Origin: JABEVB01 sp049965775 | Lineage (GTDB): Bacteria > Planctomycetota > Phycisphaerae > WQYP01 | Direction of reading: 5' to 3' | DNA length: 12,763 nucleotides | NCBI GenBank assembly: GCA_049965775.1 | Contig: JBMFVX010000088.1 | Coordinates: 1 to 12,763, forward strand | Shown: piece after piece, positions 1 through 6,721 of the stretch | Position numbering within the stretch: the first letter of the stretch is position 1 | Layout: each line of letters begins with the position of its first letter | Translations under genes and position numbers: made by a program | The notes under the pieces: generated by a model | Told to the model about the DNA's origin: nothing | Databases searched by the model: none | Seen by the model: only the letters and a program-made list of their open reading frames with translations

Positions 1-76
1 CCATGACTTCCACGGCGACTGGAACTATACGATCACGCCACGTCAACCGTAGCGGTTATTTGTTTACGCGCCCTAA
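1..76. mobile_element. Right end of an insertion sequence (boundary approximate)
   Basis: The transposase tail ends at 52 and the interrupted membrane-protein gene becomes recognisable from about 76 on. The IS terminus must therefore lie between these points, roughly at 66-76. The terminal inverted repeat cannot be confirmed because the other end of the element is outside the window. Confidence 0.4.
2..52 (+). CDS. C-terminal end of an IS transposase (ISAzo13-like), cut by window edge
   Basis: The frame open from base 2 reads HDFHGDWNYTITPRQP and stops at TAG 50-52. An FHG-(D/E)-WNYTI-P ending is, as I recall it, typical of the C-terminus of DDE transposases of the ISAzo13 / Rhodopirellula transposase family, so this is probably the last 16 residues of such an enzyme, with the rest lying to the left of the window. 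The reading agrees with its context: it ends a few bases before the point where the neighbouring minus-strand membrane-protein gene loses its family-like sequence, as expected if an insertion sequence sits there. The identification rests on a short peptide, so the exact IS family is uncertain. Confidence 0.55.
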   Translation, partial: HDFHGDWNYTITPRQP

Positions 77-311
77 GATAGCCAAGCACGCGGGCGGCCT
101 GGCGTAAGCCGCTGCGGTTAAGCAGCACATACGGAGCGGTGAGGGCGAGCACCAGCACCATAACCAGCCAACGCGGCCCAAGAACTAAATGGGGCGGCAA
201 CGCGGTGAAAATTGCCGCCGCAGCGACCACGGCTACAATCGCGGGCCATCGCGGCTCGGCGGTAAATAAGGGGTCTTTAATGGCGTCTTTTCGGGTTTCG
301 TGATGCGTCAT
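33..311 (-). pseudogene. Truncated small integral membrane protein gene
   Basis: A 92-codon minus-strand frame starts at ATG 311 with a good RBS (GGAG 10 bases upstream). After a short soluble N-terminus comes the word DPLFTAEPRWPAIVA, then two hydrophobic segments (about residues 24-40 and 47-63), then a basic stretch ending in RVLGYL. This pattern (EPRWPA, LPP...GPRWL, R.LGYL) resembles a family of roughly 200-residue multi-spanning membrane proteins of unknown function that I recall from soil bacteria, in which further membrane helices follow. Here the sequence after LGYL is an unrelated tail, RARKQITATVDVA, which overlaps the transposase 3' end on the other strand. I infer that an IS inserted in codon ~78 and removed the C-terminal half. 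A short functional protein cannot be excluded. Confidence 0.55.
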
Positions 312-372
312 GTATTAACGTCTCCGTAGTGTTGGGCGGACAACGCCCGCTGGATCGGCATGCCGCGCTGCA

Positions 373-1536
373 TCACTCATATATTTTGAGAATGTCTTTC
401 GCAACATAGAGCCGATTGCGTTGTCCCGCGGACGCCGTAGCCACGATGCCCGCGGACACAAATAGATCGATAAGTTTCTGGGTGGCGGGTGCAGTTCGGC
501 CAATGGCACGGGCTGCCTTGGCAACCGAGATATATGGATTTCTGAATATCTCATCGAGCAGGTCGGGCGCCGCAATTGAGAGGCGACTGGATTTTGCCCG
601 GAGGCGATTAAGAATCTCCCCACGCATTGCCGTGGCTCGAGCAATCCGAGTCTGTACGTCGCTGGCCGCGAGCACGGCACCGCGAAAAAAATAGCGAAGC
701 CAGCCGTCCCAATCGCCCCGTTGGCTTACGCCAAGCAGACGGTCATAGTATTCCCGGCGGTCACTTTCAAAGAAGGCGCTCAGATGCAACAGGGGTTTTG
801 ACAGCAGGCCCGTTGTGCCAAGCATAAGCGTAATCAGCAGGCGACCAATGCGTCCGTTACCGTCTAGAAACGGGTGAATGGTCTCAAACTGGTAATGGGC
901 AAGAGCGATGGATTCAAGCCGCGAATGCTGGCCGGCACCGTTGATATACTGTAAAAGGCTATCCATTAAAAGTGGGACTTCCAGCGGTGGCGGCGGAATA
1001 AAGCGAGCTTTTTGCAGTTCGCTTGCGGTGGGCGATCCAATAAATACCTGCCGGTTGCGGAAATTTCCTGGCTCGGCTTCGCCGCCGCGAACATCGGTCA
1101 TGAGTTTTTGGTGCAGACTGCGAATCAGATGTGCTGTGATTTGAGGAACATCTTTTATTGCGTCAAGGCCAAGGTTTACTGCGGAACCGTAGTTGACCAC
1201 TTCCTGAATATCATCTGGAAAGTTATGCCGGTTGGGCGAGGCTTCATAACGAAACAGGTCCTGCAGAGTCGCGACAGTTCCCTCGATTTTGCTTGAAAGC
1301 ACCGCCTCGCGCCCCAGCAACGGTCTGATGAAATTATCCGTTCCAATAAATGAGGCACTTCCAGTTGTCATGCCTCGCAGTTCGCCAATAGCATTTACGG
1401 CATCCTCTGCGGCTCGATTGGTTGCGTCACTACGAACATACTTCGGCGGCAGCGGGGGCGGGATAAACGCGTGCATACCACTGCCAATGGCCACCAAGTT
1501 GCCGGGGGCATTTGCATCAAACTCGCGCGTCAGCAT
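373..1536 (-). CDS. Fic family protein AMP-transferase (class II, C-terminal winged helix)
   Basis: The 387-residue protein carries the complete Fic active-site motif HPFLDGNGRIGR (about residues 221-232 from the ATG), which in this family transfers AMP from ATP to a hydroxyl side chain of a target protein. The catalytic histidine, the acidic metal ligand and the phosphate-binding GNGR are all present. An N-terminal Fic_N region contains SSKIEG (about 81-86), which fits the inhibitory motif (S/T)xxxE(G/N) of class II Fic proteins, so the enzyme is probably self-inhibited by its own glutamate. The last ~65 residues look like a winged helix-turn-helix (LLDEIFRNPYISVAKAARAIGRTAPATQ...). ATG 1536 is chosen. 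A GTG at 1542 is in frame two codons earlier, and neither has a clear Shine-Dalgarno. The gene lies alone downstream of argG on the same strand, behind a striking operator-like region. The target is unknown. Confidence 0.9.
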   Translation of the reverse strand: MLTREFDANAPGNLVAIGSGMHAFIPPPLPPKYVRSDATNRAAEDAVNAIGELRGMTTGSASFIGTDNFIRPLLGREAVLSSKIEGTVATLQDLFRYEASPNRHNFPDDIQEVVNYGSAVNLGLDAIKDVPQITAHLIRSLHQKLMTDVRGGEAEPGNFRNRQVFIGSPTASELQKARFIPPPPLEVPLLMDSLLQYINGAGQHSRLESIALAHYQFETIHPFLDGNGRIGRLLITLMLGTTGLLSKPLLHLSAFFESDRREYYDRLLGVSQRGDWDGWLRYFFRGAVLAASDVQTRIARATAMRGEILNRLRAKSSRLSIAAPDLLDEIFRNPYISVAKAARAIGRTAPATQKLIDLFVSAGIVATASAGQRNRLYVAKDILKIYE

Positions 1537-1589
1537 CCGCACACCAAAGTGAAACTATTTTTCAGTGCGGTTCACACCTGCAAACCGCT

Positions 1590-1654
1590 CTTATTAAACT
1601 CAACTTTAATAAGACAACCTCTTATTAAAGCAAACGACTCGAAACTTTAATAAG
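1590..1654. promoter_or_regulatory. Four-copy operator-like array upstream of fic
   Basis: Two perfect inverted repeats lie in tandem. The first has 9-bp arms CTTATTAAA (1590-1598) and TTTAATAAG (1605-1613) with a 6-base spacer. The second has 10-bp arms CTTATTAAAG (1621-1630) and CTTTAATAAG (1645-1654) with a 14-base spacer. The same 9-bp word thus appears four times in alternating orientation within 65 bases, about 50-120 bases before the fic start. This is the layout of a multi-dimer repressor or activator site. The Fic protein itself ends in a winged helix, so autoregulation is possible, but that is inference. The remaining 1655-1768 up to the argG stop holds no other signal that I see. 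Confidence 0.75.
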
Positions 1655-1768
1655 GAATTATAGCACATCATATTGTGCAGAAACAGCGTGCAAACACTAC
1701 CGGTTGAGTTACAAAAGCCAATATCTACGTGTTGCAGAATCTTTTCGACTCTTAAGCACAAGAAATAA

Positions 1769-2986
1769 TCACTTCTGCTTATTCACCATTGCGTGCACCT
1801 TCATTGGAAGGCCCAGCAGCTTAATAAAACCGATGGCGTCTTTGCCGTCGTATTCCGCACCCATCGTGAAGCTGGCGAGGTCCTGACGGTACAGGCTTCT
1901 GGGGGAGGTGACCGCCGCGACCGTGGCCCGGCCCTTGTACAACCGCAGTTTTACCCGGCCCGATACCGGTTGGCATACGGCGGTCATAAAGCTGTCGAGT
2001 GCTTCGCGCAGCGGATGAAACCACTGCCCGTAATACACCAGCTCGGCGTATTTAAGCGCAAGCTGCTGCTTGTAATGCAGCGTTTCGCGCTCGAGGCACA
2101 GCGATTCGAGCGCGCGTATGGCGGTCAACAGAATCGTGCCGCCGGGCGTTTCGTAGGCACCGCGGCTTTTCATGCCGACGAGCCGATTTTCGACCAGGTC
2201 TATCTGCCCCACGCCATGACGGCCTCCGATGGCATTGAGTGTTTCAATGATTTTATGGGCGGCAAGCTTTCGGCCATTGACACCCACCGGCGTACCGGCT
2301 TGAAAATCTACCGTGACAAACTCGGCCTTATTAGGGGCTTTGCTTACCGGCACGCTCATGACCCACAGATTGTCGAGCGGCTCGTTGGCGGGGTCTTCAA
2401 GATCAGCGCCTTCATGCGAAATGTGCCACAGGTTGCGGTCGCGCGAGTAAATCTTCTTGACGCTTTGGGCGATCGGAATACCCTTTTCTTTGGCGTATTC
2501 GATGGCGGCCTCGCGGCTGCGCAGTTCAAAGCGGTCGTCCTTCCAGGGGGCGATGATTTTAAGCTCAGGCCCAAGGGCCATATAGGTTAATTCAAAGCGA
2601 ACCTGATCGTTGCCTTTGCCGGTAGCGCCGTGCGAAACCGCATCGGCTCCCTCGGCATGGGCAACCGCCACCTGATATTTGGCGATCAGCGGGCGGGCGA
2701 TGGAGGTTCCGAGCATGTAATTATGCTCGTAAACCGCGCCGGCCCGCAGCATTGGAAAGCAATAATCGCGGGCGAACTCTTCGCGCAAGTCTTTGACAAT
2801 GCACTTGTCAGCACCGCTGGCGAGCGCTTTGGCCTTGATGCCCGCAAGCTCATCGCCTTGGCCAAGTTCCGCGGCAAAGGCAATAACCTTGCAGCCGGGG
2901 TAGTTGTCTTTAAGCCATGGCAAAATGACCGAAGTATCCAGACCGCCCGAGTAGGCGAGAACAATTTTGTTTACCGTTGTTGACAT
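1769..2986 (-). CDS. argG: Argininosuccinate synthase
   Basis: The 405-residue protein has the usual family length and all its hallmarks. The N-terminal ATP pyrophosphatase loop AYSGGLDTS (residues 11-19) binds ATP. GATGKGNDQVRFE follows at about 120-131 and the citrulline/aspartate-binding domain fills the rest, with conserved stretches such as SRGAYETPGGTIL and GRVKLRLYKG. The enzyme condenses citrulline and aspartate with ATP to argininosuccinate in the cytosol, the penultimate step of arginine synthesis. ATG 2986 (MSTTVNKIVLAYSGG) is chosen over the 56-codon longer frame because homologues begin here and GGAG lies 8 bases upstream; the extra upstream residues look non-coding. No other arg gene is adjacent, so it is probably a single transcription unit in the ordinary host chromosome. 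Confidence 0.97.
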   Translation of the reverse strand: MSTTVNKIVLAYSGGLDTSVILPWLKDNYPGCKVIAFAAELGQGDELAGIKAKALASGADKCIVKDLREEFARDYCFPMLRAGAVYEHNYMLGTSIARPLIAKYQVAVAHAEGADAVSHGATGKGNDQVRFELTYMALGPELKIIAPWKDDRFELRSREAAIEYAKEKGIPIAQSVKKIYSRDRNLWHISHEGADLEDPANEPLDNLWVMSVPVSKAPNKAEFVTVDFQAGTPVGVNGRKLAAHKIIETLNAIGGRHGVGQIDLVENRLVGMKSRGAYETPGGTILLTAIRALESLCLERETLHYKQQLALKYAELVYYGQWFHPLREALDSFMTAVCQPVSGRVKLRLYKGRATVAAVTSPRSLYRQDLASFTMGAEYDGKDAIGFIKLLGLPMKVHAMVNKQK

Positions 2987-3096
2987 TTCATGCGCTCCAA
3001 AACACCGCAAGGGGGATATTGTGCGGCAAGGGCTCGCGGTTGGCAAATTACGCAAAAGGTGCCAGCCGGGGCATTGAGCCGCTGCCGCGACGGGTT

Positions 3097-3129
3097 CACC
3101 GCAGTGGACGCAGGGTAACGCAGAGGACG
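3097..3129 (+). repeat. CGCAG-type dispersed repeat, copy 1
   Basis: Three imperfect units are visible: CACCGCAGTGGACGCAGG, GTAACGCAGAGG, ACG. This matches the pattern of an intergenic repeat built on (A)CCGCAGATN-ACGCAGATN units that I recall from planctomycete and other environmental genomes. It is in the opposite orientation to the copy at 3381-3411. Confidence 0.55.
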
Positions 3130-3380
3130 AGCGCCTTGGCTGAAATCTGGTCATATCGCAATGAGCCGGTCCTTATGTGGCAAGGATTGTGTTTTGGCTT
3201 GTTGCCTCGATATTACAACATCAAGCGACCTGTTAACCGTATAAAACCTCTGTGCGACCCTGCATTGCACGCCTGTAACATCTTTTTTTTAGCAAGAATT
3301 GCGTCATGTGGCACTCCAACCCCCGTCGCGGCACAGCAACGACCGCGCCAGGAGCGCAGCGCCAAAACAAAATAAAAAAA

Positions 3381-3411
3381 TCTCTGCGTACATCTGCGTC
3401 ATCTGCGGTTA
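3381..3411 (-). repeat. CGCAG-type dispersed repeat, copy 2 (inverted)
   Basis: The plus strand reads TCTCTGCGTACATCTGCG followed by TCATCTGCGGTTA, so the minus strand carries AACCGCAGATGACGCAGATG and then TACGCAGAGA. The CGCAGA word recurs with a period of 9-10 bases, and the adjacent A-run (3369-3380) is also common beside such repeats. It is inverted relative to 3097-3129. Confidence 0.6.
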
Positions 3412-3531
3412 GCCCCCATCGCCGCCCTTGCGGCCCGCTGGCCGCGCTGTGTCCCCCTGCGGTGAATATCGTCTGCCGAGGGACTGCCCGCCGGGGACGC
3501 GACGCGACGGGCGATGGGGGTCTCGATCATA

Positions 3532-3583
3532 AAGCGTCGTGCTACGAATCCGAAGGTTGCAGGTTCGACTCCTGCCGGGCGCA
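3532..3583 (+). pseudogene. 3' portion of a tRNA-Arg(ACG) gene, likely integrase attachment site
   Basis: The 3' half is intact: anticodon loop CTACGAA (3542-3548, anticodon ACG), 3' anticodon strand TCCGA (3549-3553), variable loop, T arm GCAGG-TTCGACT-CCTGC, and acceptor strand CGGGCGC plus discriminator A (3583). The 5' half is not: the sequence where GCGCCCG should pair reads GGCGATG or similar, the D loop lacks GG, and the 5' anticodon strand TCGTG gives one mismatch and one wobble. No CCA is encoded. A tRNA 3' end directly before a tyrosine recombinase gene is the classical attachment arrangement, so this is most simply an att site or a tRNA gene whose 5' half decayed after integration. 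Confidence 0.75.
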
Positions 3584-3660
3584 TGTTAAAGAAAACCTAA
3601 GCTGAATGCATGTTTTGTGCATACCTTCGGGTGTTCCGGAGCGCAGCTAAAACCCCTTGA

Positions 3661-3688
3661 ATATCCGGTAGTCTACCGGATATTTTTT
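3661..3688 (+). terminator. Perfect palindrome plus T-run before the integrase
   Basis: Arms ATATCCGGTAG (3661-3671) and CTACCGGATAT (3673-3683) are perfectly complementary around a single base and are followed by six T (3683-3688). Read as RNA this is a good intrinsic terminator, with a 9-bp stem and 5-base loop. It ends exactly where the integrase RBS (GGAG, 3689-3692) begins, so it could instead be an operator or recombinase-binding site. Its 19-base core ATCCGGTAGTCTACCGGAT recurs with two central changes at 10358-10376, which argues for a specific role. Confidence 0.6.
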
Positions 3689-3701
3689 GGAGTGCTGCGT
3701 C

Positions 3702-4931
3702 ATGCCGTACGTTTATCACATTCCATCGTATCGTCGCCATAGAGCCACCGGCCAAGCCGTGGCAACAATCAATGGCCGTGATTTCTACCTTGGGCCCTAC
3801 GGCACCACTGCGAGCCGCCGCGAATATGACCGCCTGATCGCCGAGTGGCAGCTTGGCGGTCGAACATTGCCCGCATTGGGTGTTAGCGTAGCCGAGCTAA
3901 TGCTGGCCTACTGCGAGCATTTAAAGCAGAGTGCACGCGATAATCACGGGCAAGTTAACAAAAGCGAGTTGTCGGCATGGGTTTGCGCCGTCAAGCCGCT
4001 TAAACACCTGTATGCGAGCCTGCCAGCGGCGGAGTTCGGGCCGCTAAAGCTGCAGGCCGTTCGAGAAGAGTATGTGAAGGCCGATCTTGCCAGGGTGACT
4101 TGCAACAGCCAGACGCGGCGCATTGTGCGTATGTTCAAGTGGGCGGTGTCGCGAGAACTCATACCGGTTGCGGTGTATCAGTCGCTTAAGGCCGTTGAAG
4201 GCCTTCGCCGCGGCCGATCAGCCGCAAGGGAAACAGAGGCGGTAAAGCCGGTAGCCTGGGGCACGGTTGAAGCGACGTTGCCATTTGTTAACCGGCATGT
4301 TGCAGCGATGATTCGGCTGCAGTGGCTTACCGGCATGCGGTCGGGCGAAGTGTGCCGCATGCGTATGGCCGATCTGGATATGACCGGCGAGCTTTGGATT
4401 TACCGGCCCCAACTGCATAAGACGGCCAACCTGGGCCACGCGCGTACGGTGCCTCTGGGGCCGCAGGCACAGGCTGTGCTTCGGCCGTTCCTTAAGGCGG
4501 TGCCGGGCGCTTACCTGTTCAGTCCCGCCGATGCGGAGACGGAGCGCCGGGCGGCGCTGCATGCCAGCCGGGAGACGCCCTTGAGTTGTGGCAACAGGCC
4601 GGGTAGCAACGTACGACGGCATCCGAAGAAGAAGGCTGGAGAGTGCTACGCACCCGATAGCTACAAGGGGGCAATTGACTATGCGCTAAAAAGAGCCAAC
4701 GCAGCGCGTGCCGCGGCGATCGGTGTTGCCGTGGCCGACCTCGCGGAGTCTGACCGATTGCAGCATTGGCACCCGCACCAGTTGCGCCATGCCGCGGCAA
4801 CGCGCATTCGTAAGCAGTATGGCCTTGAAGCGGCGCGGGCGATGCTGGGGCATAAGAGCCTCGCAATCACGGAGATATATGCCGAACAGGATAAAGGCAA
4901 AGTCGAGGAGATAGCGCGGCTGGTGGGCTAA
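3702..4931 (+). CDS. Tyrosine recombinase / phage-type integrase
   Basis: The 409-residue protein shows the whole catalytic set of tyrosine recombinases: Arg213 in LTGMRSGEV, Lys240 in LHKT, His359 and Arg362 in HPHQLRHAAATR, His384 in MLGHKSL and the nucleophile Tyr393 in AITEIYAE. The N-terminal ~180 residues form the arm- and core-binding part. ATG 3702 is chosen because GGAG lies 9 bases upstream; a TTG at 3687 is in frame but overlaps the T-run of the preceding palindrome. An insert of ~75 residues (about 285-355) between the Lys and His motifs is longer than usual. The gene sits about 120 bases after the tRNA-Arg fragment, the expected place for an integrase that recombines at that tRNA. 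It probably drives integration and excision of the element to its right. Confidence 0.93.
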   Translation: MPYVYHIPSYRRHRATGQAVATINGRDFYLGPYGTTASRREYDRLIAEWQLGGRTLPALGVSVAELMLAYCEHLKQSARDNHGQVNKSELSAWVCAVKPLKHLYASLPAAEFGPLKLQAVREEYVKADLARVTCNSQTRRIVRMFKWAVSRELIPVAVYQSLKAVEGLRRGRSAARETEAVKPVAWGTVEATLPFVNRHVAAMIRLQWLTGMRSGEVCRMRMADLDMTGELWIYRPQLHKTANLGHARTVPLGPQAQAVLRPFLKAVPGAYLFSPADAETERRAALHASRETPLSCGNRPGSNVRRHPKKKAGECYAPDSYKGAIDYALKRANAARAAAIGVAVADLAESDRLQHWHPHQLRHAAATRIRKQYGLEAARAMLGHKSLAITEIYAEQDKGKVEEIARLVG

Positions 4932-4966
4932 TGGCCATCGGGGCGACGGAACACCTGTGCAAATTT

Positions 4967-5179
4967 TTATTGTGCCAGTTCACGGGCCCGTTCCAAGGCC
5001 CGTCGGAATACCGGTGCCTCTAACGCCCCCGGCTGGTGGATGAGATGGAATAGATTCCGCAACGCTTCCGGCAACCGCTGACCGTAGGCCACTGTCGGTG
5101 GTTCGGGTAGTGTGGTCGGGAACTTCACATCACGTATCAGGTGCGCCAGACAGGACGGCACGAGCGAGCCCTTTGCCAT
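4967..5179 (-). pseudogene. IS66-type transposase remnant
   Basis: A 70-residue minus-strand frame reads ...CLAHLIRDVKF, PTTLPEPPTVAYGQRL, PEALRNLFHLIHQ and RRALERARELAQ. CLAHL-R-(V/L)-K-F followed by AYG-RL-EALR-LF--IH is a distinctive central segment of IS66-family DDE transposases, which are normally about 500 residues long. Everything N- and C-terminal is missing and no terminal repeats are visible, so this is a dead scrap. It lies just after the integrase, inside the proposed mobile element, and shows that this stretch has gathered other elements. Confidence 0.8.
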
Positions 5180-5200
5180 CAGGCCCGCTGCGGGTTTGGC

Positions 5201-5231
5201 TGGCCGAGGGGCCGTGAACTGTTACAGAAGC
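5201..5231 (+). repeat. Short imperfect direct repeat, copy left of PEP-CTERM gene
   Basis: It reads TGGCCGAGGGGCCGTGAAC then TGTTACAGAAGC. It resembles 6455-6485, sharing TGGCC, the 11-mer GGGCCGTGAAC, GTT and GAAGC with two one-base shifts. The two copies flank the PEP-CTERM transcription unit. Confidence 0.4.
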
Positions 5232-5335
5232 GCGGCCACTGCAGGGGTGTGGGCATCGCGATATTTCGCGGTAGTGAATGATATGCCTTCTGGCGTGCAG
5301 TGGTTGGCGTTTTTTGGGTGAATGAGTGGTCCTGT

Positions 5336-5394
5336 AAAAATCTTTAAAAAATTTTTAAAAAAGCACTTGCATTAGTGCAAATCTGGATTATACT
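5336..5394 (+). promoter_or_regulatory. Promoter of the PEP-CTERM gene with A/T-tract
   Basis: A -35 TTGCAT (5367-5372) and a -10 TATACT (5389-5394) are separated by 16 bases. Upstream lies an almost pure A/T tract (5336-5360), resembling an UP element. The -35 overlaps a small palindrome, TTGCATTAGTGCAA (5367-5380), that could be an operator. Transcription would begin near 5401 and give a leader of about 135 bases. Confidence 0.65.
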
Positions 5395-5400
5395 AAGGGC

Positions 5401-5536
5401 AATCTTGTTGCGTGCCGGAGTTCTTAATGCAGGTATGTTGCCTGTGTTGCTCAGGTACGCAGTGAAGGTAAGTAGGCGAGAGCAACTTTCTTGATCGTTT
5501 AAGAATGTTCCATCGCCCCATTTTGGAGGACTTCTT
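5401..5536 (+). other. Long 5' leader with inverted repeats, upstream of PEP-CTERM gene
   Basis: The leader contains a 7-bp inverted repeat GTTGCTC (5446-5452) / GAGCAAC (5480-5486) enclosing 27 bases, and a wider pair TTCTTAA (5421-5427) / TTAAGAA around 5500. A strong RBS, TTGGAGGA, lies about 8 bases before the start codon. The structure could be a regulatory RNA element. I do not recognise a known riboswitch in it. Confidence 0.4.
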
Positions 5537-6301
5537 ATGAAGCGTTCCTTGTTCTCTCATGCGGCATTGGCTGCGGGTACGGCTGCGGCGGTAGCCACGT
5601 TGGTCGGGTCACAGGTGGCAAATGCCAACCTAATCTCGAATGGCAATTTCGCGACCAATGCGTCGAGCTATACCACGGATTATGGCTACGATTACAATGC
5701 CCAAACAGGCAACACCAACCCGGCCAACCCGACGGATTGGTCGCCAGTGAGTACAGGCGGCGTCAATGGTACCAACACCAGTTATCAAACTTTCGGGCCA
5801 AGCAGCCCAACGGAGCTCAACGGTACGAGCAGTACGATCGCTGATTACGCATTCGTCCAAGACGGCGGCGGCTTTACACAGACGTTTAGCGTTGTCGCGG
5901 GCACAACCTACTCACTCACCTATGACGCCGCTGCGCGGAACCAATCATCAAGCATCGGCACCAGCACGGCTCCTGCCGGCATCATCGCGACCGTGACGGA
6001 CCCAAACTCCACCGTCATTTACAAGCAGACCAGCAACTTCACCAATGCTACTGAATTCTATTCCAACGACAACGCCGGTGGCAACTATTTCACCACCAAC
6101 ACGGGAAGTGGCCTTGACTTTACTGCCGTCACAACCGGCTTGGCGACGCTGGAGTTTTTGGATTACGGCAATTCGAGCGACTACTCCGCCGATTTTACCA
6201 ACGTAGCGGTTACCGCCGTGCCTGAACCAGCCAGCCTCGGCCTGCTGGGCATCGGCGGCTTGGGCCTGCTGCTGCTGGGCAAACGCGGCAAAACCGCCTG
6301 A
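5537..6301 (+). CDS. PEP-CTERM sorted exported protein
   Basis: The 254-residue protein has a Sec signal peptide (basic MKRSLFSHAA, hydrophobic core, cleavage after VANA at about residue 30). The mature part begins NLISNGNF, a start often seen in secreted galactose-binding-like (DUF642-type) domains. It is rich in Asn, Thr, Ser, Gly and Tyr, as are many such surface proteins. The C-terminus is the full PEP-CTERM signal: VPEP (about 228-231), the hydrophobic helix SLGLLGIGGLGLLLLG, and a basic tail KRGK. In known systems an exosortase cleaves at this signal and the protein goes to the cell surface or exopolysaccharide. It is a monocistronic unit with its own promoter, leader and terminator. 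The specific role is unknown. It lies inside the proposed element, but such genes are also ordinary host genes. Confidence 0.92.
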   Translation: MKRSLFSHAALAAGTAAAVATLVGSQVANANLISNGNFATNASSYTTDYGYDYNAQTGNTNPANPTDWSPVSTGGVNGTNTSYQTFGPSSPTELNGTSSTIADYAFVQDGGGFTQTFSVVAGTTYSLTYDAAARNQSSSIGTSTAPAGIIATVTDPNSTVIYKQTSNFTNATEFYSNDNAGGNYFTTNTGSGLDFTAVTTGLATLEFLDYGNSSDYSADFTNVAVTAVPEPASLGLLGIGGLGLLLLGKRGKTA

Positions 6302-6370
6302 CTGCGGATGCCCCGCAAAAGCTAAAGCCCGGCGGACTTATTCTGCCGTAGGTATGAACTAAACAATCCT

Positions 6371-6406
6371 AAGGCCGGTCTGCGAAAGTGCGGATCGGCC
6401 TTTTTT
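6371..6406 (+). terminator. Intrinsic terminator after the PEP-CTERM gene
   Basis: A 13-bp stem AAGGCCGGTCTGC (6371-6383) / GCGGATCGGCCTT (6390-6402), with two G-U pairs, closes a six-base loop GAAAGT. It is followed by T-run 6401-6406. It lies 70 bases after the stop codon. Confidence 0.9.
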
Positions 6407-6454
6407 ATTTGCGAGGGCGCTGCGACGACTTGGGGCCGCCGTTGAGTATGACTT

Positions 6455-6485
6455 TGGCCAAAAGGGCCGTGAACGGTTGCGAAGC
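6455..6485 (+). repeat. Short imperfect direct repeat, copy right of PEP-CTERM gene
   Basis: This is the partner of 5201-5231, reading TGGCCAAAAGGGCCGTGAAC then GGTTGCGAAGC. The exact shared core is GGGCCGTGAAC. The copies lie 1.25 kb apart in the same orientation. Confidence 0.4.
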
Positions 6486-6656
6486 ATGCAACGGAAGCGT
6501 CCCTAGGTGGGTTCCGTGGGTGTCCGCAGCGGCCGGCTGTCCGCAATGGGTGAGTTTACGAATCCCATGCGGGCGGCCGGCCGTGCGGTCCTCGGGGCAT
6601 TGGCACGATATCCGGATGTGCTTTGCAGGCGAGGTGGCTTTTTCACACAAAAGCAA

Positions 6657-6703
6657 GATGCTCCCTGCTTCCCATGAAGGGACTTCAGGGAACAGGGAGC
6701 ATC
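6657..6703. repeat. 47-base near-perfect hairpin
   Basis: The structure is three nested perfect stems: GATGCTCCCTG (6657-6667) with CAGGGAGCATC (6693-6703), TTCCC (6669-6673) with GGGAA (6688-6692), and TGAAG (6675-6679) with CTTCA (6683-6687). They are separated only by one bulged C (6668) and one bulged A (6674), and the loop is GGA. That is 21 base pairs in 47 bases. No T-run follows in either direction, so it is not a typical terminator. It lies about 215 bases beyond the 3' end of the rep-like gene. Confidence 0.85.
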
Positions 6704-6721
6704 GAACAGCAGATAAACCGA

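Larger units (their letters stand above)
2987..3531. other. Gene-free region between argG and the tRNA fragment
   Basis: I find no convincing gene in these ~545 bases. Open frames here lack family resemblance. The region must contain the argG promoter on the minus strand, which I cannot place confidently. It holds two degenerate CGCAGA-type repeats (listed separately), and a T-run at about 3283-3290. Composition is mixed, with AT-rich patches near 3180-3300 and 3365-3380. Confidence 0.6.

Noticed and set aside
1793..2590. 265-codon plus-strand open frame antisense to argG
   Set aside because: It lies entirely within the argG gene, and its sequence is explained as the complement of a highly conserved enzyme.
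2987..3154. 56-codon N-terminal extension of argG
   Set aside because: No RBS, no family resemblance, and part of it is the CGCAG repeat. The ATG at 2986 has a good RBS and matches where homologues start.
3306..3605. Plus-strand frame across the tRNA fragment, and the matching minus-strand frame reading GVEPATFGF
   Set aside because: Both are well-known artefacts of translating a tRNA gene and its flank; the minus-strand peptide is a typical antisense-tRNA reading.
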